Assembly (NCBI RefSeq): GCF_028583545.1
Contig: NZ_CP087106.1
Span: forward strand, 186,001 to 250,000
DNA length: 64,000 nt
Source of the DNA: Methylobacterium sp. NMS14P
GTDB taxonomy: Bacteria; Pseudomonadota; Alphaproteobacteria; Rhizobiales; Beijerinckiaceae
Direction: 5' to 3'
In this document: positions 17,461 to 30,613 of the stretch, one piece after another
Numbering within the stretch: position 1 is the first letter of the stretch
Layout: each line of letters starts with the position of its first letter
The notes under the pieces: model-generated
What the model was told of the DNA's origin: nothing
The model's input: only the letters and a program-made list of their open reading frames with translations
Database searches by the model: none
Translations under genes and position numbers: made by a program

Positions 17461-18303
17461 TCAGCCTGTCCGGCCGATCGTCGCCTCGATGCGGCCGTAG
17501 GGCTCGTCGGTCGGCAGGAAGACGGTGCCCAGGTTGTCGAGGCCGAACGATGTGAGGTCGATCGGCAGGTAGTGCTTGTTGGGCATGACGAAGCCGATCT
17601 CGGCTAGTTCCGGGACGGCGGCGAGCGCGGCCTCGCCCATCCGGTACATGCTGTCCTGGATCCCGCGGCTGTAGGTGGTGCCGAAGACGGTCAGCAGCGT
17701 CGCGAGGATGCGGGCGTTGGCCGCGCCGTGATCGCGCGGGGCCGAAGCCCAGGTCCAGGTCGCGTCCATGCTGGTGGCGGCGATGCGGTCGGTCGTGTCC
17801 GGCAGGGTCCGGTACTGGTCCGCCACGAAGCCCGTCCAGCCCGACTGCGTGGTCTTCATGAAGGTGTAGCCGCGCAGACCGGAGCGCAGGGTCGACCCGC
17901 TCCGGTCGGCGGTCAGCCCCGCGAAGCCGGCGCCGTTCCCGTCCCGCGTGAAGGTGTGGCCGTGCGGCGCGTCCGCGATCGCGTGCCGCAGCCAGCGGAC
18001 CTCCTCCGCCTCGATCGTGACGGCCTCGACCTGGGGGTAGGTGTCGAGCAGCACCCGCGCGACCGCGGCGACGAACCCCTCGGCGTCGAGCGCGAGGTTC
18101 CGCGCCGCCGTCACGTTGACGATGTTCCTGATGCTGTCGGTGGCGATGGAGGCGCGGTTGTCGCCTCCGGTCCAGGCCGCCTCGAAGCGCCCGGTCAGCA
18201 TGACCGACAGCGTCAGCTCGCGCGGCGTGTGGTGGTCTCCCTCCCGGGCGAGGCGCAGCACGCGAACCCGCTCCTTGCCGTACCGCGATGCCATCAGGGC
18301 CAT
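17461..18303 (-). CDS. Urate oxidase (uricase, cofactor-free)
   Basis: 280 residues, close to the usual size. It converts urate and O2 to 5-hydroxyisourate. Landmarks are RYGKERVRVLRLAREGDHHT with the catalytic-site Lys, IATDSIRNIVNV with the catalytic Thr, GYTFMKTTQSGWTGF, RYTF-type FTRDGNG, and near the C-terminus MPNKHYLPIDLTSFG with the active-site His. The start at 18303 follows GGAG at 6-7 bases; a much longer upstream frame is spurious. It is divergent from xanthine-dehydrogenase genes 172 bases away. The hydroxyisourate hydrolase and OHCU decarboxylase needed next are not in the window. Confidence 0.92.
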   Translation of the reverse strand: MALMASRYGKERVRVLRLAREGDHHTPRELTLSVMLTGRFEAAWTGGDNRASIATDSIRNIVNVTAARNLALDAEGFVAAVARVLLDTYPQVEAVTIEAEEVRWLRHAIADAPHGHTFTRDGNGAGFAGLTADRSGSTLRSGLRGYTFMKTTQSGWTGFVADQYRTLPDTTDRIAATSMDATWTWASAPRDHGAANARILATLLTVFGTTYSRGIQDSMYRMGEAALAAVPELAEIGFVMPNKHYLPIDLTSFGLDNLGTVFLPTDEPYGRIEATIGRTG

Positions 18304-18475
18304 GGGGATCTCCGACCGGATTGTCGCCGGCCATCTCACGCAAGTCTGATTCATCCTAGGGCCACGAGAGTGGGGGCGCCAAGGTTCGAAGGTGTCGGTG
18401 CGGCTTGACCGGAGCATGATTAGAACCGGCATACTGTAGCGCCGGGCCGAACCGGCTTCGGACCGGCGAGCGGGC

Positions 18476-19311
18476 ATGGACCTCAACACGATCGAGACCG
18501 TCGTCCGGCCCAGGACTCGGACCGAGCTCCCCGCCTGGACGGACGGCGATGCCTGCCTGGGAGGCGGGACGTGGCTGTTCTCCGAGCCGCAGGTCGGGGC
18601 GCGGCGCCTCGTCGACCTCGCGACGCTCGGATGGCCCCCGCACGCGATCGACGCGGACGGCCTCACCCTCGCGGCGACCTGCACGATCGCGCAGCTCGAC
18701 CGGCTCGAACTGCCGCCGGGCTGGAACGCGGCGCCGCTCATCGGCCAGTGCTGCCGCGCCCTGCTCGGCTCGTTCAAGATCTGGAACGTGGCCACGGTCG
18801 GCGGCAACGTCTGCCTCGCCCTCCCGGCAGGTCCGATGATCGCCCTCGCGACGGCCCTGGACGCGACCTGCACGATCTGGTCCGCCGACGGGGCCGAGCG
18901 GCACCTCCCGATCCTCGACTTCGTCCTCGGGCCGCAGCGGAACGCCCTGGCGCCCGGGGAGATCCTGCGGAGCCTGTCGATGCCGGCCGCGGCGCTCGCG
19001 CGTCGCACGGCCTTCCGCCGCATCAGCCTCAGCCCGAACGGCCGGTCCGGCGCGCTGCTGATCGGGACGCGCGGCGCGGACGGCGCCTTCGCGCTCACCG
19101 TCACGGCCTCCGTCAAACGCCCGCTCCGCCTCGCCTTCGACGGCGTGCCGGATCCGGTCGAGCTGGCGCGGGCGCTGGAGAAGGCGATCCCGGACGCCCT
19201 CTACCACGACGACGTCCACGGGCGGCCCGACTGGCGCCGCCACATGACCCGGCACTTCGCCGAGGAGATCCGCGGGTCGCTCGACGCGGCGCCGTCGCCG
19301 GGAGCCGCGCC

Positions 19312-19315
<4 letters not shown>
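18476..19315 (+). CDS. Xanthine dehydrogenase-type FAD-binding subunit
   Basis: 279 residues of the CO-dehydrogenase flavoprotein family. The FAD pyrophosphate motif is CLGGGTWLF near residue 30, and the second FAD loop is [18 protein letters not shown]. This subunit passes electrons from the iron-sulfur clusters to FAD and on to NAD or another acceptor. Its stop overlaps the next start (ATGA), so the two chains are probably made in equal amounts. Together they form an enzyme that most likely oxidises hypoxanthine/xanthine to urate, feeding the divergent urate oxidase. Confidence 0.88.
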
Positions 19316-22046
<2,731 letters not shown>

Positions 22047-22047
<1 letters not shown>

Positions 22048-23387
22048 TGGACCGCCCGCGGGACGCGGTGCCGGCGGCGAGGCCGGGCTTCCTGGAACGC
22101 ACCTTCCGCCTCGCCGAGCACGGCACCAGCGTGCGCACGGAGCTGCTGGCGGGGCTGACCACCTTCCTGACGATGGCCTACATCGTCTTCATCAACCCGA
22201 GCATCCTGGGGGATGCCGGCATGCCGCGGGGCGCGGTGTTCGTGGCGACCTGCCTCGTGGCGGCGCTCGGCTCGCTGATCATGGCGCTGTACGCCAACTA
22301 CCCGATCGCCCTCGCGCCCGGGATGGGGCTCAACGCCTACTTCACCTACGTGGTGGTCCAGCAGCTCGGCTTCACCTGGCAGGCCGCCCTCGGCGCGGTG
22401 TTCATCTCGGGCGTGTGCTTCCTGATCGTCACGCTGACCGGGCTGCGCGCGCTCATCGTCGACGGGATCCCGCGCTCCATGCGGATCGCCATCACGGTGG
22501 GGATCGGTCTGTTCCTGGCCATCATCGCGCTCAAGAACGCCGGCCTCGTCGCGGCGAGCCCGGCGACCTTCGTCACCCTCGGCGACCTGCACAAGCCCGA
22601 GGCGATCCTGGCGGTGCTGGGCTTCCTGATGGTGGCCGTCCTGTCCGCCCGGAAGGTTCGCGCGGCGCTGCTGTCCAGCATCCTCACCGTCACGGCGCTG
22701 AGCTTCGTCTTCGCCGGCAACACCTTCCAGGGCATCGTCTCCCTGCCGCCCTCGATCGCCCCGACCCTGTTCGCCCTCGACATCCCGGGCGCGCTCTCGG
22801 CGGGTCTGCTCAACGTGATCCTGGTCCTGTTCCTGGTGGAGCTGTTCGACGCCACCGGCACGCTGATGGGCGTGGCGAGCCGGGCCGGGCTCCTGACCGA
22901 CGGCCGGATGCGCCGCCTCGACCGGGCGCTGATGGCCGATTCCGCCTCGGTCTTCGCGGGCTCGCTCCTCGGCACGTCGAGCACCACAGCGTATCTGGAG
23001 AGCGCCTCCGGCGTCGAGCAGGGTGGCCGGACCGGGCTAACGGCCGCCACGGTGGCGGTGCTGTTCCTCGCCTGCCTGTTCTTCGCGCCCCTGGCGGGTG
23101 CGGTGCCCGCCTACGCCACGGCGCCGGCGCTGTTCTACGTCGCCTGCCTGATGCTGCGCGAGCTGGTCGAGCTCGACTGGGACGATCTCACCGAGGCCGT
23201 GCCGGCCTGCGTCACGGCCCTGCTCATGCCGTTCACCTACTCGATCGCCACCGGCGTCTCCTGCGGGTTCATCACCTACGCGGCGCTGAAGCTGCTCGCG
23301 GGCCGCGCCCGGGAGGTGAAGCCGATCGTCTGGGTGATCGCCGCGGTCTTCCTGTTCAAGTTCGTCGAGACCGGCGGCGCGCACTGA
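22047..23387 (+). CDS. NCS2/AzgA-type purine permease
   Basis: 446 residues with about 12 membrane helices. The AzgA family signature is present: LLAGLTTFLTMAYIVFINPS, then ALAPGMGLNAYFTYVVV, LVELFDATGTLMGVA and GTSSTTAYLESASG. It probably takes up hypoxanthine, guanine or adenine with protons. The start overlaps the dehydrogenase stop (TGATG), making this the third gene of a purine uptake and oxidation operon. Confidence 0.92.
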
Positions 23388-23403
23388 CGGCCGCGCGGCG
23401 CCC

Positions 23404-23877
23404 TTACCGGCCCGTCGCGGCCGCGTAGAGCGCCGCCGCGTCCCGCGCGCCGCGCATCGCCGCGGCGGCCCCGGGGTCGCGCAGGCGACGCGCCACGCAG
23501 GCCAGCGCGTTCAGCGTCTCGCCCTCGGCGGCGGTCGGGAGCAGCAGCAGGACGACGAGGTCCACCGGCCGGTCGTCGACCGCGTCGAAATCGATCGGGT
23601 CGCGGAGCCGGGCCAGGATGCCGTACGGGCGCGCGACAGCCTCGAGCCGCGCGTGCGGCAGGGCGATGCCGTCGCCGACCCCGGTCGAGCCCAGGGTCTC
23701 GCGCCGGATCAGCGCGGGGAGGATCGTCTCCGCGGCGAGGCCGACGGCACCGGCGGCGCGGCGCGCCAGCTCATCGAGGAGCGCGCCCTTGCTGGCGGCG
23801 CGCAGGCCGATGAGCGCGTCGGAGGGCCCGAGGATCCGATCCACACTCATCGCGCGGGATCGCGGGCGCTGGAACAC
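23404..23877 (-). CDS. ptsN: EIIA-Ntr-like phosphotransferase protein
   Basis: 157 residues of the PTS IIA fructose/nitrogen type. The phospho-accepting His is in GIALPHARLEAV, preceded by RRETLGSTGVGDG as in EIIA-Ntr. No sugar-PTS EIIB or EIIC is nearby. A GTG at 23877, 19 bases past the kdpE stop with a GAGGA inside the kdpE end, is the chosen start; ATG at 23850 is the alternative but lacks a ribosome site. Its place as the last gene of the kdp operon is telling, because EIIA-Ntr is known in E. coli to bind KdpD and modulate kdp expression. Confidence 0.85.
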   Translation of the reverse strand: MFQRPRSRAMSVDRILGPSDALIGLRAASKGALLDELARRAAGAVGLAAETILPALIRRETLGSTGVGDGIALPHARLEAVARPYGILARLRDPIDFDAVDDRPVDLVVLLLLPTAAEGETLNALACVARRLRDPGAAAAMRGARDAAALYAAATGR

Positions 23878-23895
23878 ATCGGCTCGTCCTCGGGA

Positions 23896-24624
23896 TCAGT
23901 GGGTGGTCGCGCCGCCGGCGCCGCGGGGAGGCGGGGCCGGCTCGTCGTCGGGCGCGCGCAGGCGGTAGCCGACACCGGTCTCGGTCAGCAAGATCCGCGG
24001 GCGCTCGGGATCCGCCTCCAGCTTCTGGCGGAGCTGGCGCACGTAGACGCGCAGGTATTGCGGATCGGAGGAGGACGGTACCGAGCGCATCAGCTGCGCG
24101 TGGGTGAGCACCTTGCCGACATGCAGGACCAGGACGCGCAGGAAGTCGTACTCGCGCGGCGTCAGCTTCACCTCGGCGTCGTCGATCTTGACGATCCGAC
24201 GGACCAGATCGACGGACAGGTTGTCGACGCGGAAGATCGGCCGCTCGCCCCGCGCGGCGAGCTGGTGGCGCATGGCGGCGCGCAGGCGCGCCAGCAGCTC
24301 CGCCATGCCGAAGGGTTTGGTCACGTAGTCGTTGGCGCCGAGATCGAGCGCCTCGACCTTGCCGCCCTCGTCGTCGCGGCTCGACAGGACGACGACCGGG
24401 AGGTCGGGATGGCTCGATCGAACCGACCGCAGCAGGTCGTGGCCGCGCATGTCGGGCAGGCCGAGGTCGAGGATCACGAGATCGACCCCCTCGCGGCCGA
24501 GCAGCGCCAGGGCGGTCCGGGCATCGGATGCCTCCAGGATCGCGTAGCCCTGGGTGGCCAGGCCCATGCGCAGGAGCTTGCGGATCGGCGGCTCGTCGTC
24601 GACGACCAGGACCGTGGGGCTCAT
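23896..24624 (-). CDS. kdpE: KdpE response regulator
   Basis: 242 residues, OmpR family. The receiver domain (about 1-120) has the acidic pair in [15 protein letters not shown], the phospho-acceptor Asp in [13 protein letters not shown], and the conserved Lys in NDYVTKPF. The winged-helix domain (about 130-230) has [16 protein letters not shown] and [20 protein letters not shown], ending in GVGYRL. It is coupled to kdpD by an ATGA overlap and would activate the kdp promoter when potassium is low. Confidence 0.95.
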   Translation of the reverse strand: MSPTVLVVDDEPPIRKLLRMGLATQGYAILEASDARTALALLGREGVDLVILDLGLPDMRGHDLLRSVRSSHPDLPVVVLSSRDDEGGKVEALDLGANDYVTKPFGMAELLARLRAAMRHQLAARGERPIFRVDNLSVDLVRRIVKIDDAEVKLTPREYDFLRVLVLHVGKVLTHAQLMRSVPSSSDPQYLRVYVRQLRQKLEADPERPRILLTETGVGYRLRAPDDEPAPPPRGAGGATTH

Positions 24625-27347
24625 GCGGCGATGTCCCTGGGCGCGTTCCGGGCCGGAACCGGCAGGCTGACGGTGAAGCAGGCCCCGCCGCGGTCGCGGC
24701 GGTTCTCGGCCGTGACGGTGCCGCCCATCGCCTCGACGAAGCCCCGGGAGATGGCGAGGCCCAGCCCGGTGCCGGCCCGGACCCGGTCGCCCTTCCGGAC
24801 GCGGTAGAACTTGTCGAAGACCCGCTCGACATCCGCCTCGGGCAGGCCGTCGCCCTCGTCCAGCACGGCGATCCGGACCCGGCCGTCCGCGCGGCGCGCC
24901 CGGACCGTCACGGTCGAGCCCTCGGGCGCGTACTTGGCGGCGTTGTCGAGGAGGTTGACCAGAACCTGCTCGAACAGGACCGGGTCGAGCGCCAGGGCCG
25001 GCAGGTCGGCCTCGACCTCCACGGCGACGCGGTGGTCGGCGAGGATCTTCTGGGTGCGGCGCAGCGCGGTGTCGACCGTCTCGGCCACGTCCTGCGCGGA
25101 CAGGTTCGGCGCCACCGCGCCGGCCTCCAGCCGGGTCATGTCGAGGAGGTTGGCGATGAAGCGGTTGAGCCTCTCCGATTCCTCGATGATCGTGGCCAGC
25201 AATTCCGCCTTGGCGTCGGCGGGCAGCGCCGCCTCGAGGTCGCGCAGCGTGCTGGCCGCGCCCAGGACCGAGGCGAGCGGCGTGCGCAGGTCGTGGCTGA
25301 TCGAGGTGAGCAGCGCCTGACGCAAGCGGTCGGTCTCGGCCGCGCGCTCGGCCCGGTCGAGATCCTCCACGAGCCGGACCCGCTCGATGGCGAGGGCCCC
25401 CATGTCGGCCAGGGCGTCGAGGAGGCGGCGGCCCTCCGGCGACAGGATCGGCCCGGTGCCGTCCGCGTCGAGGCCGATCACCCCGATCGTGCCGCGCCCG
25501 GTCCGCATCGGCAGGAACAGGCGCTTGGCGCCCGGCAGCGTGTCGGCCCCGCGGCCGGCGGGCCGGTCGTTGGCGAAGGCCCACTGCGCGGCCGCGAGGT
25601 CGGCCTCGTCGAGCATGTCCTCGGGCGGGTAGCCGGCCCGGACCGTGACGGCCTGGCCATCGGGCAGCAGCAGGACGACGCGCACCTTCAGCATCGCGGC
25701 GACCTGGGCGCAGGTGGCCCAGAGCACGTCGTCGAGGGTGCCGCAGGCGGCGAGCTTCCGCGAGAAGCCGAACAGCCGCTCGGTCGCCCGCGCGCGGCCC
25801 TGGCTGACCACCGCCACGCGGCGCGCCCGGGAGGCGAGGTTCGAGACCAGGACGGCCACCAGGGTGAAGAGCAGGAACGCCGCGACGTTGGTCGGGTCGG
25901 CGATGGTGAGGGTGTAGACCGGCGGCAGGAAGAAGAAGTTGTAGGCGAGCGAGGCCGCCACGACCGAGGCGAGCGCCGGCCCGAGCCCCCAGCGCACCGC
26001 CACCGCCACGACGGCGGTTAACAGGAACAGGTCGGCGTTCTCGACGCCCGCGTAGGGCTCCGCGACGATGGCCGCGCCGAGCCCCGCGGCGATCGCCGCC
26101 AGCGCGATCGCGTAGGGCCGCGCACCGAGCCCCGAGCGCGGGGCGGTCACCGCCACGGCGCGGCGCGGCTGCGTCTCGTCGGGGACGGCCTCGCCGGGGA
26201 CCACGTGCACGCTGATGGCGCCGCTGCGCCGCACGAGGTCGTACACCACCGAGCCGTTGATCAGCTCGAACAGCCACGAGCGGTTCGCTTTGCCGACGAC
26301 GATGTGGTTCACATTGGCCGAGCGCGCGTAGTCGAGCACGTCGTCGGCGATCCGGCGCCCGCCCGGCAGGGTGACGGCGTCGCCGCCGAGGCGGTCGGCG
26401 AGCCGCAGGGCCTCGGCGATGCGGTCGCGCTCGACCTCGCTCAGGGCCGCCGCCCGCGCGCCCTCAATGGAGAGCGCCGTCCAGGGCGCGTGCAGGCGGT
26501 CGGCCAGCCGTTTGGCGTGGCGCACGAGGCCGGCGGAGCGGGGATCCTCGTTCACGCAGACCAGCACACGCTCGCCCGCCGCCCAGGGACCGGCGATCGC
26601 GTTGGCCCGCATGTGCCCGAGCAGCTCGTCGTCGACCCGGTCGGCGGTGCGCCGGAGCGCCAGCTCGCGGAGCGCCGTCAGGTTGCCGCGGGAGAAGTAG
26701 TGCTTGAGCGCGCGCTCGGCGTGGGTCGGGACGTAGACCTTGCCGTCCTTCAGGCGCTGGATCAGGTCGTCGGGGTTGAGGTCCACCACCTCGATATCGT
26801 CGGCGCGGTCGAGGACGCCGTCCGGCACCGTCTCGCGCACCCGGATGCGGGTGATCGACGCGACCACGTCGTTGAGGCTCTCGACGTGCTGGATGTTGAG
26901 CGTCGTCAGGACGTCGATGCCGGCGTCGAGCAGTTCCTCGACGTCCTGGTAGCGCTTCGGGTGGCGCGAGCCCGGGGCGTTGGTGTGGGCGAGCTCGTCG
27001 ACCAGCGCCAGGGCCGGCCGGCGGTCGAGCAGCGCGTCGAGGTCCATCTCCTGGAGGACGGTGCCGTGATAGGGCACCGACCGGCGGGGGATCGTCTCGA
27101 AGCCGTCGAGCAGGGCCTCGGTCTCGGCCCGGCCGTGGGTCTCGACCACGCCGACCACGGCGTCGGTCCCCGCCTTCAGCCGGGCCCGCCCGATGGTCAG
27201 CATCTCGTAGGTCTTGCCGACGCCGGGGGCAGCCCCGAGGAACACCTTGAGCCGGCCGCGCGTCCGCTCCTCCCGGCGCGCCGCTTCGAGCAGGGCGTCG
27301 GGCGAGGGGCGGGTCGGGTCGCGGCCGGTCTCGGGCATGATCGCCAT
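24621..27347 (-). CDS. kdpD: KdpD osmosensitive potassium-channel histidine kinase
   Basis: About 908 residues. The N-terminal KdpD domain has the Walker-type motif [15 protein letters not shown] and [18 protein letters not shown] Usp-like domain follows ([28 protein letters not shown]). Four membrane helices lie at about 430-530, then a GAF-like region, HisKA ([17 protein letters not shown]) and ATPase ([32 protein letters not shown]). It senses K+ and ionic strength and phosphorylates KdpE. The start is set at the ATG at 27347; ATG at 27338 is equally possible. A longer upstream frame runs into a palindromic repeat and is unlikely. Confidence 0.94.
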   Translation of the reverse strand: MAIMPETGRDPTRPSPDALLEAARREERTRGRLKVFLGAAPGVGKTYEMLTIGRARLKAGTDAVVGVVETHGRAETEALLDGFETIPRRSVPYHGTVLQEMDLDALLDRRPALALVDELAHTNAPGSRHPKRYQDVEELLDAGIDVLTTLNIQHVESLNDVVASITRIRVRETVPDGVLDRADDIEVVDLNPDDLIQRLKDGKVYVPTHAERALKHYFSRGNLTALRELALRRTADRVDDELLGHMRANAIAGPWAAGERVLVCVNEDPRSAGLVRHAKRLADRLHAPWTALSIEGARAAALSEVERDRIAEALRLADRLGGDAVTLPGGRRIADDVLDYARSANVNHIVVGKANRSWLFELINGSVVYDLVRRSGAISVHVVPGEAVPDETQPRRAVAVTAPRSGLGARPYAIALAAIAAGLGAAIVAEPYAGVENADLFLLTAVVAVAVRWGLGPALASVVAASLAYNFFFLPPVYTLTIADPTNVAAFLLFTLVAVLVSNLASRARRVAVVSQGRARATERLFGFSRKLAACGTLDDVLWATCAQVAAMLKVRVVLLLPDGQAVTVRAGYPPEDMLDEADLAAAQWAFANDRPAGRGADTLPGAKRLFLPMRTGRGTIGVIGLDADGTGPILSPEGRRLLDALADMGALAIERVRLVEDLDRAERAAETDRLRQALLTSISHDLRTPLASVLGAASTLRDLEAALPADAKAELLATIIEESERLNRFIANLLDMTRLEAGAVAPNLSAQDVAETVDTALRRTQKILADHRVAVEVEADLPALALDPVLFEQVLVNLLDNAAKYAPEGSTVTVRARRADGRVRIAVLDEGDGLPEADVERVFDKFYRVRKGDRVRAGTGLGLAISRGFVEAMGGTVTAENRRDRGGACFTVSLPVPARNAPRDIAA

Positions 27348-27383
27348 CTTAGCAAAACGCCGCGGACATCGCGGGATCGTCGC

Positions 27384-27471
27384 GTCATCGCGAGCGGAGC
27401 GAAGCAACCCAGGGCGGCGGGACGCCGGTGAGCGTGGCGCGGCTGGATCGCTCCGCTCCGCTCGCGATGAC
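27384..27471. repeat. REP-like palindromic element, copy 1
   Basis: GTCATCGCGAGCGGAGCGAA at 27384 onwards is the near reverse complement of the right end at about 27443-27471 (CGCTCCGCTCCGCTCGCGAT then GAC), separated by a GC-rich centre. The long inverted repeat sits between kdpD and kdpC. A diverged copy lies at 30320-30405. Such GCGAGCGGAGCGAAGCAA-type elements are dispersed extragenic palindromes in related genomes, to my recollection. Confidence 0.7.
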
Positions 27472-27563
27472 AAAGCGGGATCCGCAGCGCGCCGCGTCCG
27501 TCAGGCTGATCGACATCGGTCCGGCCCGACGGTGTTTCATCCCGAGTCGCTGTCGGGCGCGCG

Positions 27564-28169
27564 TCAGCGGCCTGCGAGCCCGTCGACCGCGAGGTTCAGC
27601 GCCAGGACGTTGACGCGCGGCTCACCCAGGATGCCTAGGGTGCGGCCCTCGATGCGGGCGGTCACCAAGTCGCGCAGCTTGTCCTGCGGGATGTTGCGGG
27701 CCCTGGCGACGCGGGGAACCTGGAAGTAGGCGGCCTCGGGCGAGATGTCCGGATCGAGGCCGGACCCGCTGGTCGTCACGAGATCGACGGGCACCGTCGC
27801 GCCCGGATTCTCGGCCTTCAGCGCCTCGACGTCGGCCTTCACCCGCTCGGCCAAGGCCGCGCTGGTCGGGCCGAGATTCGAGCCCGAGGAATTGGCCGCG
27901 TTGTAGGGCGCCGGCACAGTCTTCGCGGCGTCCGCGGGGTCCGGCGCCGTCGTCGCCGAGGGCCGGCCGTGAAAGTAGCCGGCACCCGTGAAGCTCTGTC
28001 CGATCAGGCCGGAGCCGATGACCGTGCCGTCGCGCGCGATCAGGCTGCCGGCGGCCTTGGCGGGGAAGATCGCGCCGGCGAGGCCGGTCATCGCGAGGGG
28101 GTAGGCGAGGCCGGTGATCGCCGTCAGGGCGGTGAGCAGGACCAGGGCGGGGCGAAGCTGTTTAAGCAT
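27564..28169 (-). CDS. kdpC: Potassium-transporting ATPase KdpC
   Basis: 201 residues. One N-terminal membrane helix ([19 protein letters not shown]) is followed by the family landmarks [38 protein letters not shown] and the C-terminal periplasmic domain with [20 protein letters not shown] and [10 protein letters not shown]. KdpC stabilises the KdpA-KdpB complex and assists ATP-dependent K+ uptake. GGAG lies 7 bases before the ATG. It follows kdpB by 22 bases. Confidence 0.96.
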   Translation of the reverse strand: MLKQLRPALVLLTALTAITGLAYPLAMTGLAGAIFPAKAAGSLIARDGTVIGSGLIGQSFTGAGYFHGRPSATTAPDPADAAKTVPAPYNAANSSGSNLGPTSAALAERVKADVEALKAENPGATVPVDLVTTSGSGLDPDISPEAAYFQVPRVARARNIPQDKLRDLVTARIEGRTLGILGEPRVNVLALNLAVDGLAGR

Positions 28170-28191
28170 GGCGGGTCTCCGAGGGACCGGT

Positions 28192-30282
28192 TCAGACGAG
28201 GTGGAGGGCGCTGACGGCGAGGTCGATGGCCTTGATGCCCACGAAGGGCACGAGGACGCCGCCGAGCCCGTAGATCAGGAGGTTGCGGCGCAGGAGCGCG
28301 GCCGCGCCGACGGCCCGGTAAGTGACGCCGCGCAGGGCCAGCGGGATCAGCGCCACGATGATCAGCGCGTTGAAGATGATCGCCGACAGGATCGCGCTCT
28401 GCGGCGAGGTGAGGCCCATGATGTTGAGCGCCTGGAGCTGCGGGTAGAGGCCCAGGAACATCGCCGGGATGATGGCGAAGTACTTCGCCACGTCGTTGGC
28501 GATCGAGAAGGTCGTCAGCGCGCCGCGGGTCATCAGCAGCTGCTTGCCGATGCCGACGATCTCGATGAGCTTCGTCGGGTCGCTGTCGAGATCGACCATG
28601 TTGCCGGCCTCGCGGGCCGCTACCGTGCCGGTGTTCATGGCGACGCCGACATCGGCCTGGGCGAGGGCGGGGGCGTCGTTCGTGCCGTCGCCGCACATCG
28701 CGACGAGCTTGCCGTCCGCCTGCTCCTTGCGGATCAGCGCGAGCTTGTCCTCCGGGGTGGCCTGGGCGAGAAAGTCGTCGACGCCGGCCTCAGCGGCGAT
28801 CGCCGCCGCGGTCATCGGGTTGTCGCCGGTGATCATCACCGTGCGGATGCCCATCTGGCGAAGCTCGGCGAAGCGCTCGCGGATGCCGCCCTTCACGATG
28901 TCCTTGAGGTAGACGACGCCGAGCAGTCGGCCGTCCCGGGCCACGGCGAGCGGCGTGCCGCCGGCCTTGGCGATCTCCTCCGCGATGGCGCGGGTCTCCC
29001 TGACGGCGCCCGTCTCCGGAGCCGGCTGGAAGGCCAGCGCGGCGCTCGAGCCCCGGCTCGCCACGGGCTGGCCGGACAGGGACGCGATGACGGCGTCGAC
29101 CGCGCCCTTGCGGATCGAGGCGCTCTCCAGGTCGACGCCCGACATCCGCGACTGCGCGGTGAACGGCACGAAGGTGGCGCTCAGCGCGGCCATGTCGCGG
29201 GCACGGATGCCGTATTTCTCCTTGGCCAGGACGACGATGGAACGACCCTCCGGCGTCTCGTCCGCCAGCGAGGCGAGCTGCGCCGCGTCGGCGAGCTCCT
29301 GCGCGCTCACGCCTGAGACCGGGCGGAACTCGGTGGCCTGCCGGTTGCCGAGGGTGATCGTGCCGGTCTTGTCGAGGAGCAGGGTGTCGACGTCGCCCGC
29401 GGCCTCCACGGCGCGGCCCGACATGGCGAGCACGTTGAAGCGGACCAGCCGGTCCATGCCGGCGATGCCGATCGCCGAGAGCAGCGCGCCGATCGTCGTG
29501 GGGATCAGGGTCACGAAGAGGGCGACGAGGACGATCACGGGAATCGCGCCGCCCGCGTAGCTCGCGAAGCTCGGGATCGACGCCACCGCGAAGACGAACA
29601 CGATAGTGAGGCCGGCGAGCAGGATGTTCAGAGCGATCTCGTTCGGCGTCTTCTGCCGCGAGGCGCCCTCCACCAGCGCGATCATCCGGTCGACGAAGGT
29701 CGAGCCGGCCGCGGCCGTGATGCGGACCTTGATGGCGTCCGACAGGACCTGCGTGCCGCCGGTCACCGCCGAGCGGTCGCCGCCGGATTCGCGGATCACC
29801 GGGGCGGACTCGCCCGTGATGGCGGCCTCGTTCACCGAGGCCACGCCCTCGATCACCTCGCCGTCGGAGGGGATGAGGTCGCCGGCCTCGACCAGGACGA
29901 CGTCGCCGACCTTGAGGGTGGTGCCCGGCACCGTCTCGTAGGCGCGGCCCGGTCCCATGAGGCGCTTCGCCGTCATCTCGGTGCGGGTGCGCCGCAGGCT
30001 GTCGGCCTGGGCCTTGCCGCGCCCCTCCGCGAGGGCCTCGGCGAAGTTGGCGAAGATCAGGGTGAACCACAGCCAGAGGATGATCTGGCCGGAGAAGGCG
30101 AGGTCGCTTCCGCCGGTGACCAGGTCGCGGGCGAACAGGATCGTCGTGAGCGCCGCCACGACCTCGACCACGAACATGACCGGGTTGCGGATCATGGCGC
30201 GGGGATCGAGCTTCCTGACGGAGCCGACGAGGGCCAGCCCGATCAGGGCGGCGCTGAACAGGGATGATGTCTGACGCGACAT
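28192..30282 (-). CDS. kdpB: Potassium-transporting ATPase ATP-binding subunit KdpB
   Basis: 696 residues, P-type ATPase. The phosphorylated Asp is in [14 protein letters not shown], the actuator loop is [10 protein letters not shown], and the hinge motif is [20 protein letters not shown] followed by [18 protein letters not shown]. The N-terminus [19 protein letters not shown] is typical of KdpB. It hydrolyses ATP for K+ uptake through KdpA. No clear ribosome site precedes the ATG at 30282. The gap before it contains a REP-like palindrome instead, so initiation may depend on upstream translation or structure. Confidence 0.97.
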   Translation of the reverse strand: MSRQTSSLFSAALIGLALVGSVRKLDPRAMIRNPVMFVVEVVAALTTILFARDLVTGGSDLAFSGQIILWLWFTLIFANFAEALAEGRGKAQADSLRRTRTEMTAKRLMGPGRAYETVPGTTLKVGDVVLVEAGDLIPSDGEVIEGVASVNEAAITGESAPVIRESGGDRSAVTGGTQVLSDAIKVRITAAAGSTFVDRMIALVEGASRQKTPNEIALNILLAGLTIVFVFAVASIPSFASYAGGAIPVIVLVALFVTLIPTTIGALLSAIGIAGMDRLVRFNVLAMSGRAVEAAGDVDTLLLDKTGTITLGNRQATEFRPVSGVSAQELADAAQLASLADETPEGRSIVVLAKEKYGIRARDMAALSATFVPFTAQSRMSGVDLESASIRKGAVDAVIASLSGQPVASRGSSAALAFQPAPETGAVRETRAIAEEIAKAGGTPLAVARDGRLLGVVYLKDIVKGGIRERFAELRQMGIRTVMITGDNPMTAAAIAAEAGVDDFLAQATPEDKLALIRKEQADGKLVAMCGDGTNDAPALAQADVGVAMNTGTVAAREAGNMVDLDSDPTKLIEIVGIGKQLLMTRGALTTFSIANDVAKYFAIIPAMFLGLYPQLQALNIMGLTSPQSAILSAIIFNALIIVALIPLALRGVTYRAVGAAALLRRNLLIYGLGGVLVPFVGIKAIDLAVSALHLV

Positions 30283-30319
30283 GGGAGATGTCCGGAGGAG
30301 AGATGGAAGAGAGGCTGCC

Positions 30320-30405
30320 GTCTTTGCGAGCGAAGCGATCCAGGGCGGCGCATCGTTCGGAGGCGTCGAGCGGCCCTTGGGTCGCCTCGCCGCGCTCGCG
30401 ACGAC
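30320..30405. repeat. REP-like palindromic element, copy 2
   Basis: GTCTTTGCGAGCGAAGCGAT then CCAGGG at the left end pairs with GGGTCGCCTCGCCGCGCTCG then CGACGAC at the right end, forming a diverged long inverted repeat. It is related in sequence to the element at 27384-27471. It lies between the 64-residue ORF and kdpB, inside the operon, where it could affect transcript processing or stability. Confidence 0.6.
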
Positions 30406-30417
30406 GGTCGCGGAGGC

Positions 30418-30612
30418 TCAGCCCCCGACGCCGAGGGTCAGCGCGTAGGCGGCCAGCAGGGCGAAGCCGCCGAGCAGGACGACGCCGAGGAGCGCCAGCA
30501 CGAGGTCCGACGTCCGCGGGGGCGGGGCTCCGGCGCGGCCGGGGCGATGCGGCTGCCGGTGCAGCACGAGGTGGTGGCGCGCGACGCGCCGGGCGGGGAG
30601 GGCGCGCGGCAT
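30418..30612 (-). CDS. Small membrane protein between kdpA and kdpB, 64 residues
   Basis: The ATG at 30612 comes one base after the kdpA stop, with a G-run (GGGGGG) at ribosome-site distance inside the kdpA end, so translation is probably coupled. The N-terminal half is basic and His/Arg-rich (ARRVARHHLVLHRQPHRPGR). The C-terminal half is one hydrophobic helix (DLVLALLGVVLLGGFALLAA). Canonical kdp operons have nothing between kdpA and kdpB. It could be an accessory peptide of the pump. No family recognised. Confidence 0.55.
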   Translation of the reverse strand: MPRALPARRVARHHLVLHRQPHRPGRAGAPPPRTSDLVLALLGVVLLGGFALLAAYALTLGVGG

Positions 30613-30613
30613 C

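Noticed and set aside
27348..27473. N-terminal extension of KdpD through the upstream frame
   Set aside because: The extension lies within a palindromic repeat and reads as Arg/Ser/Pro-rich filler; KdpD homology begins after Met at 27347.
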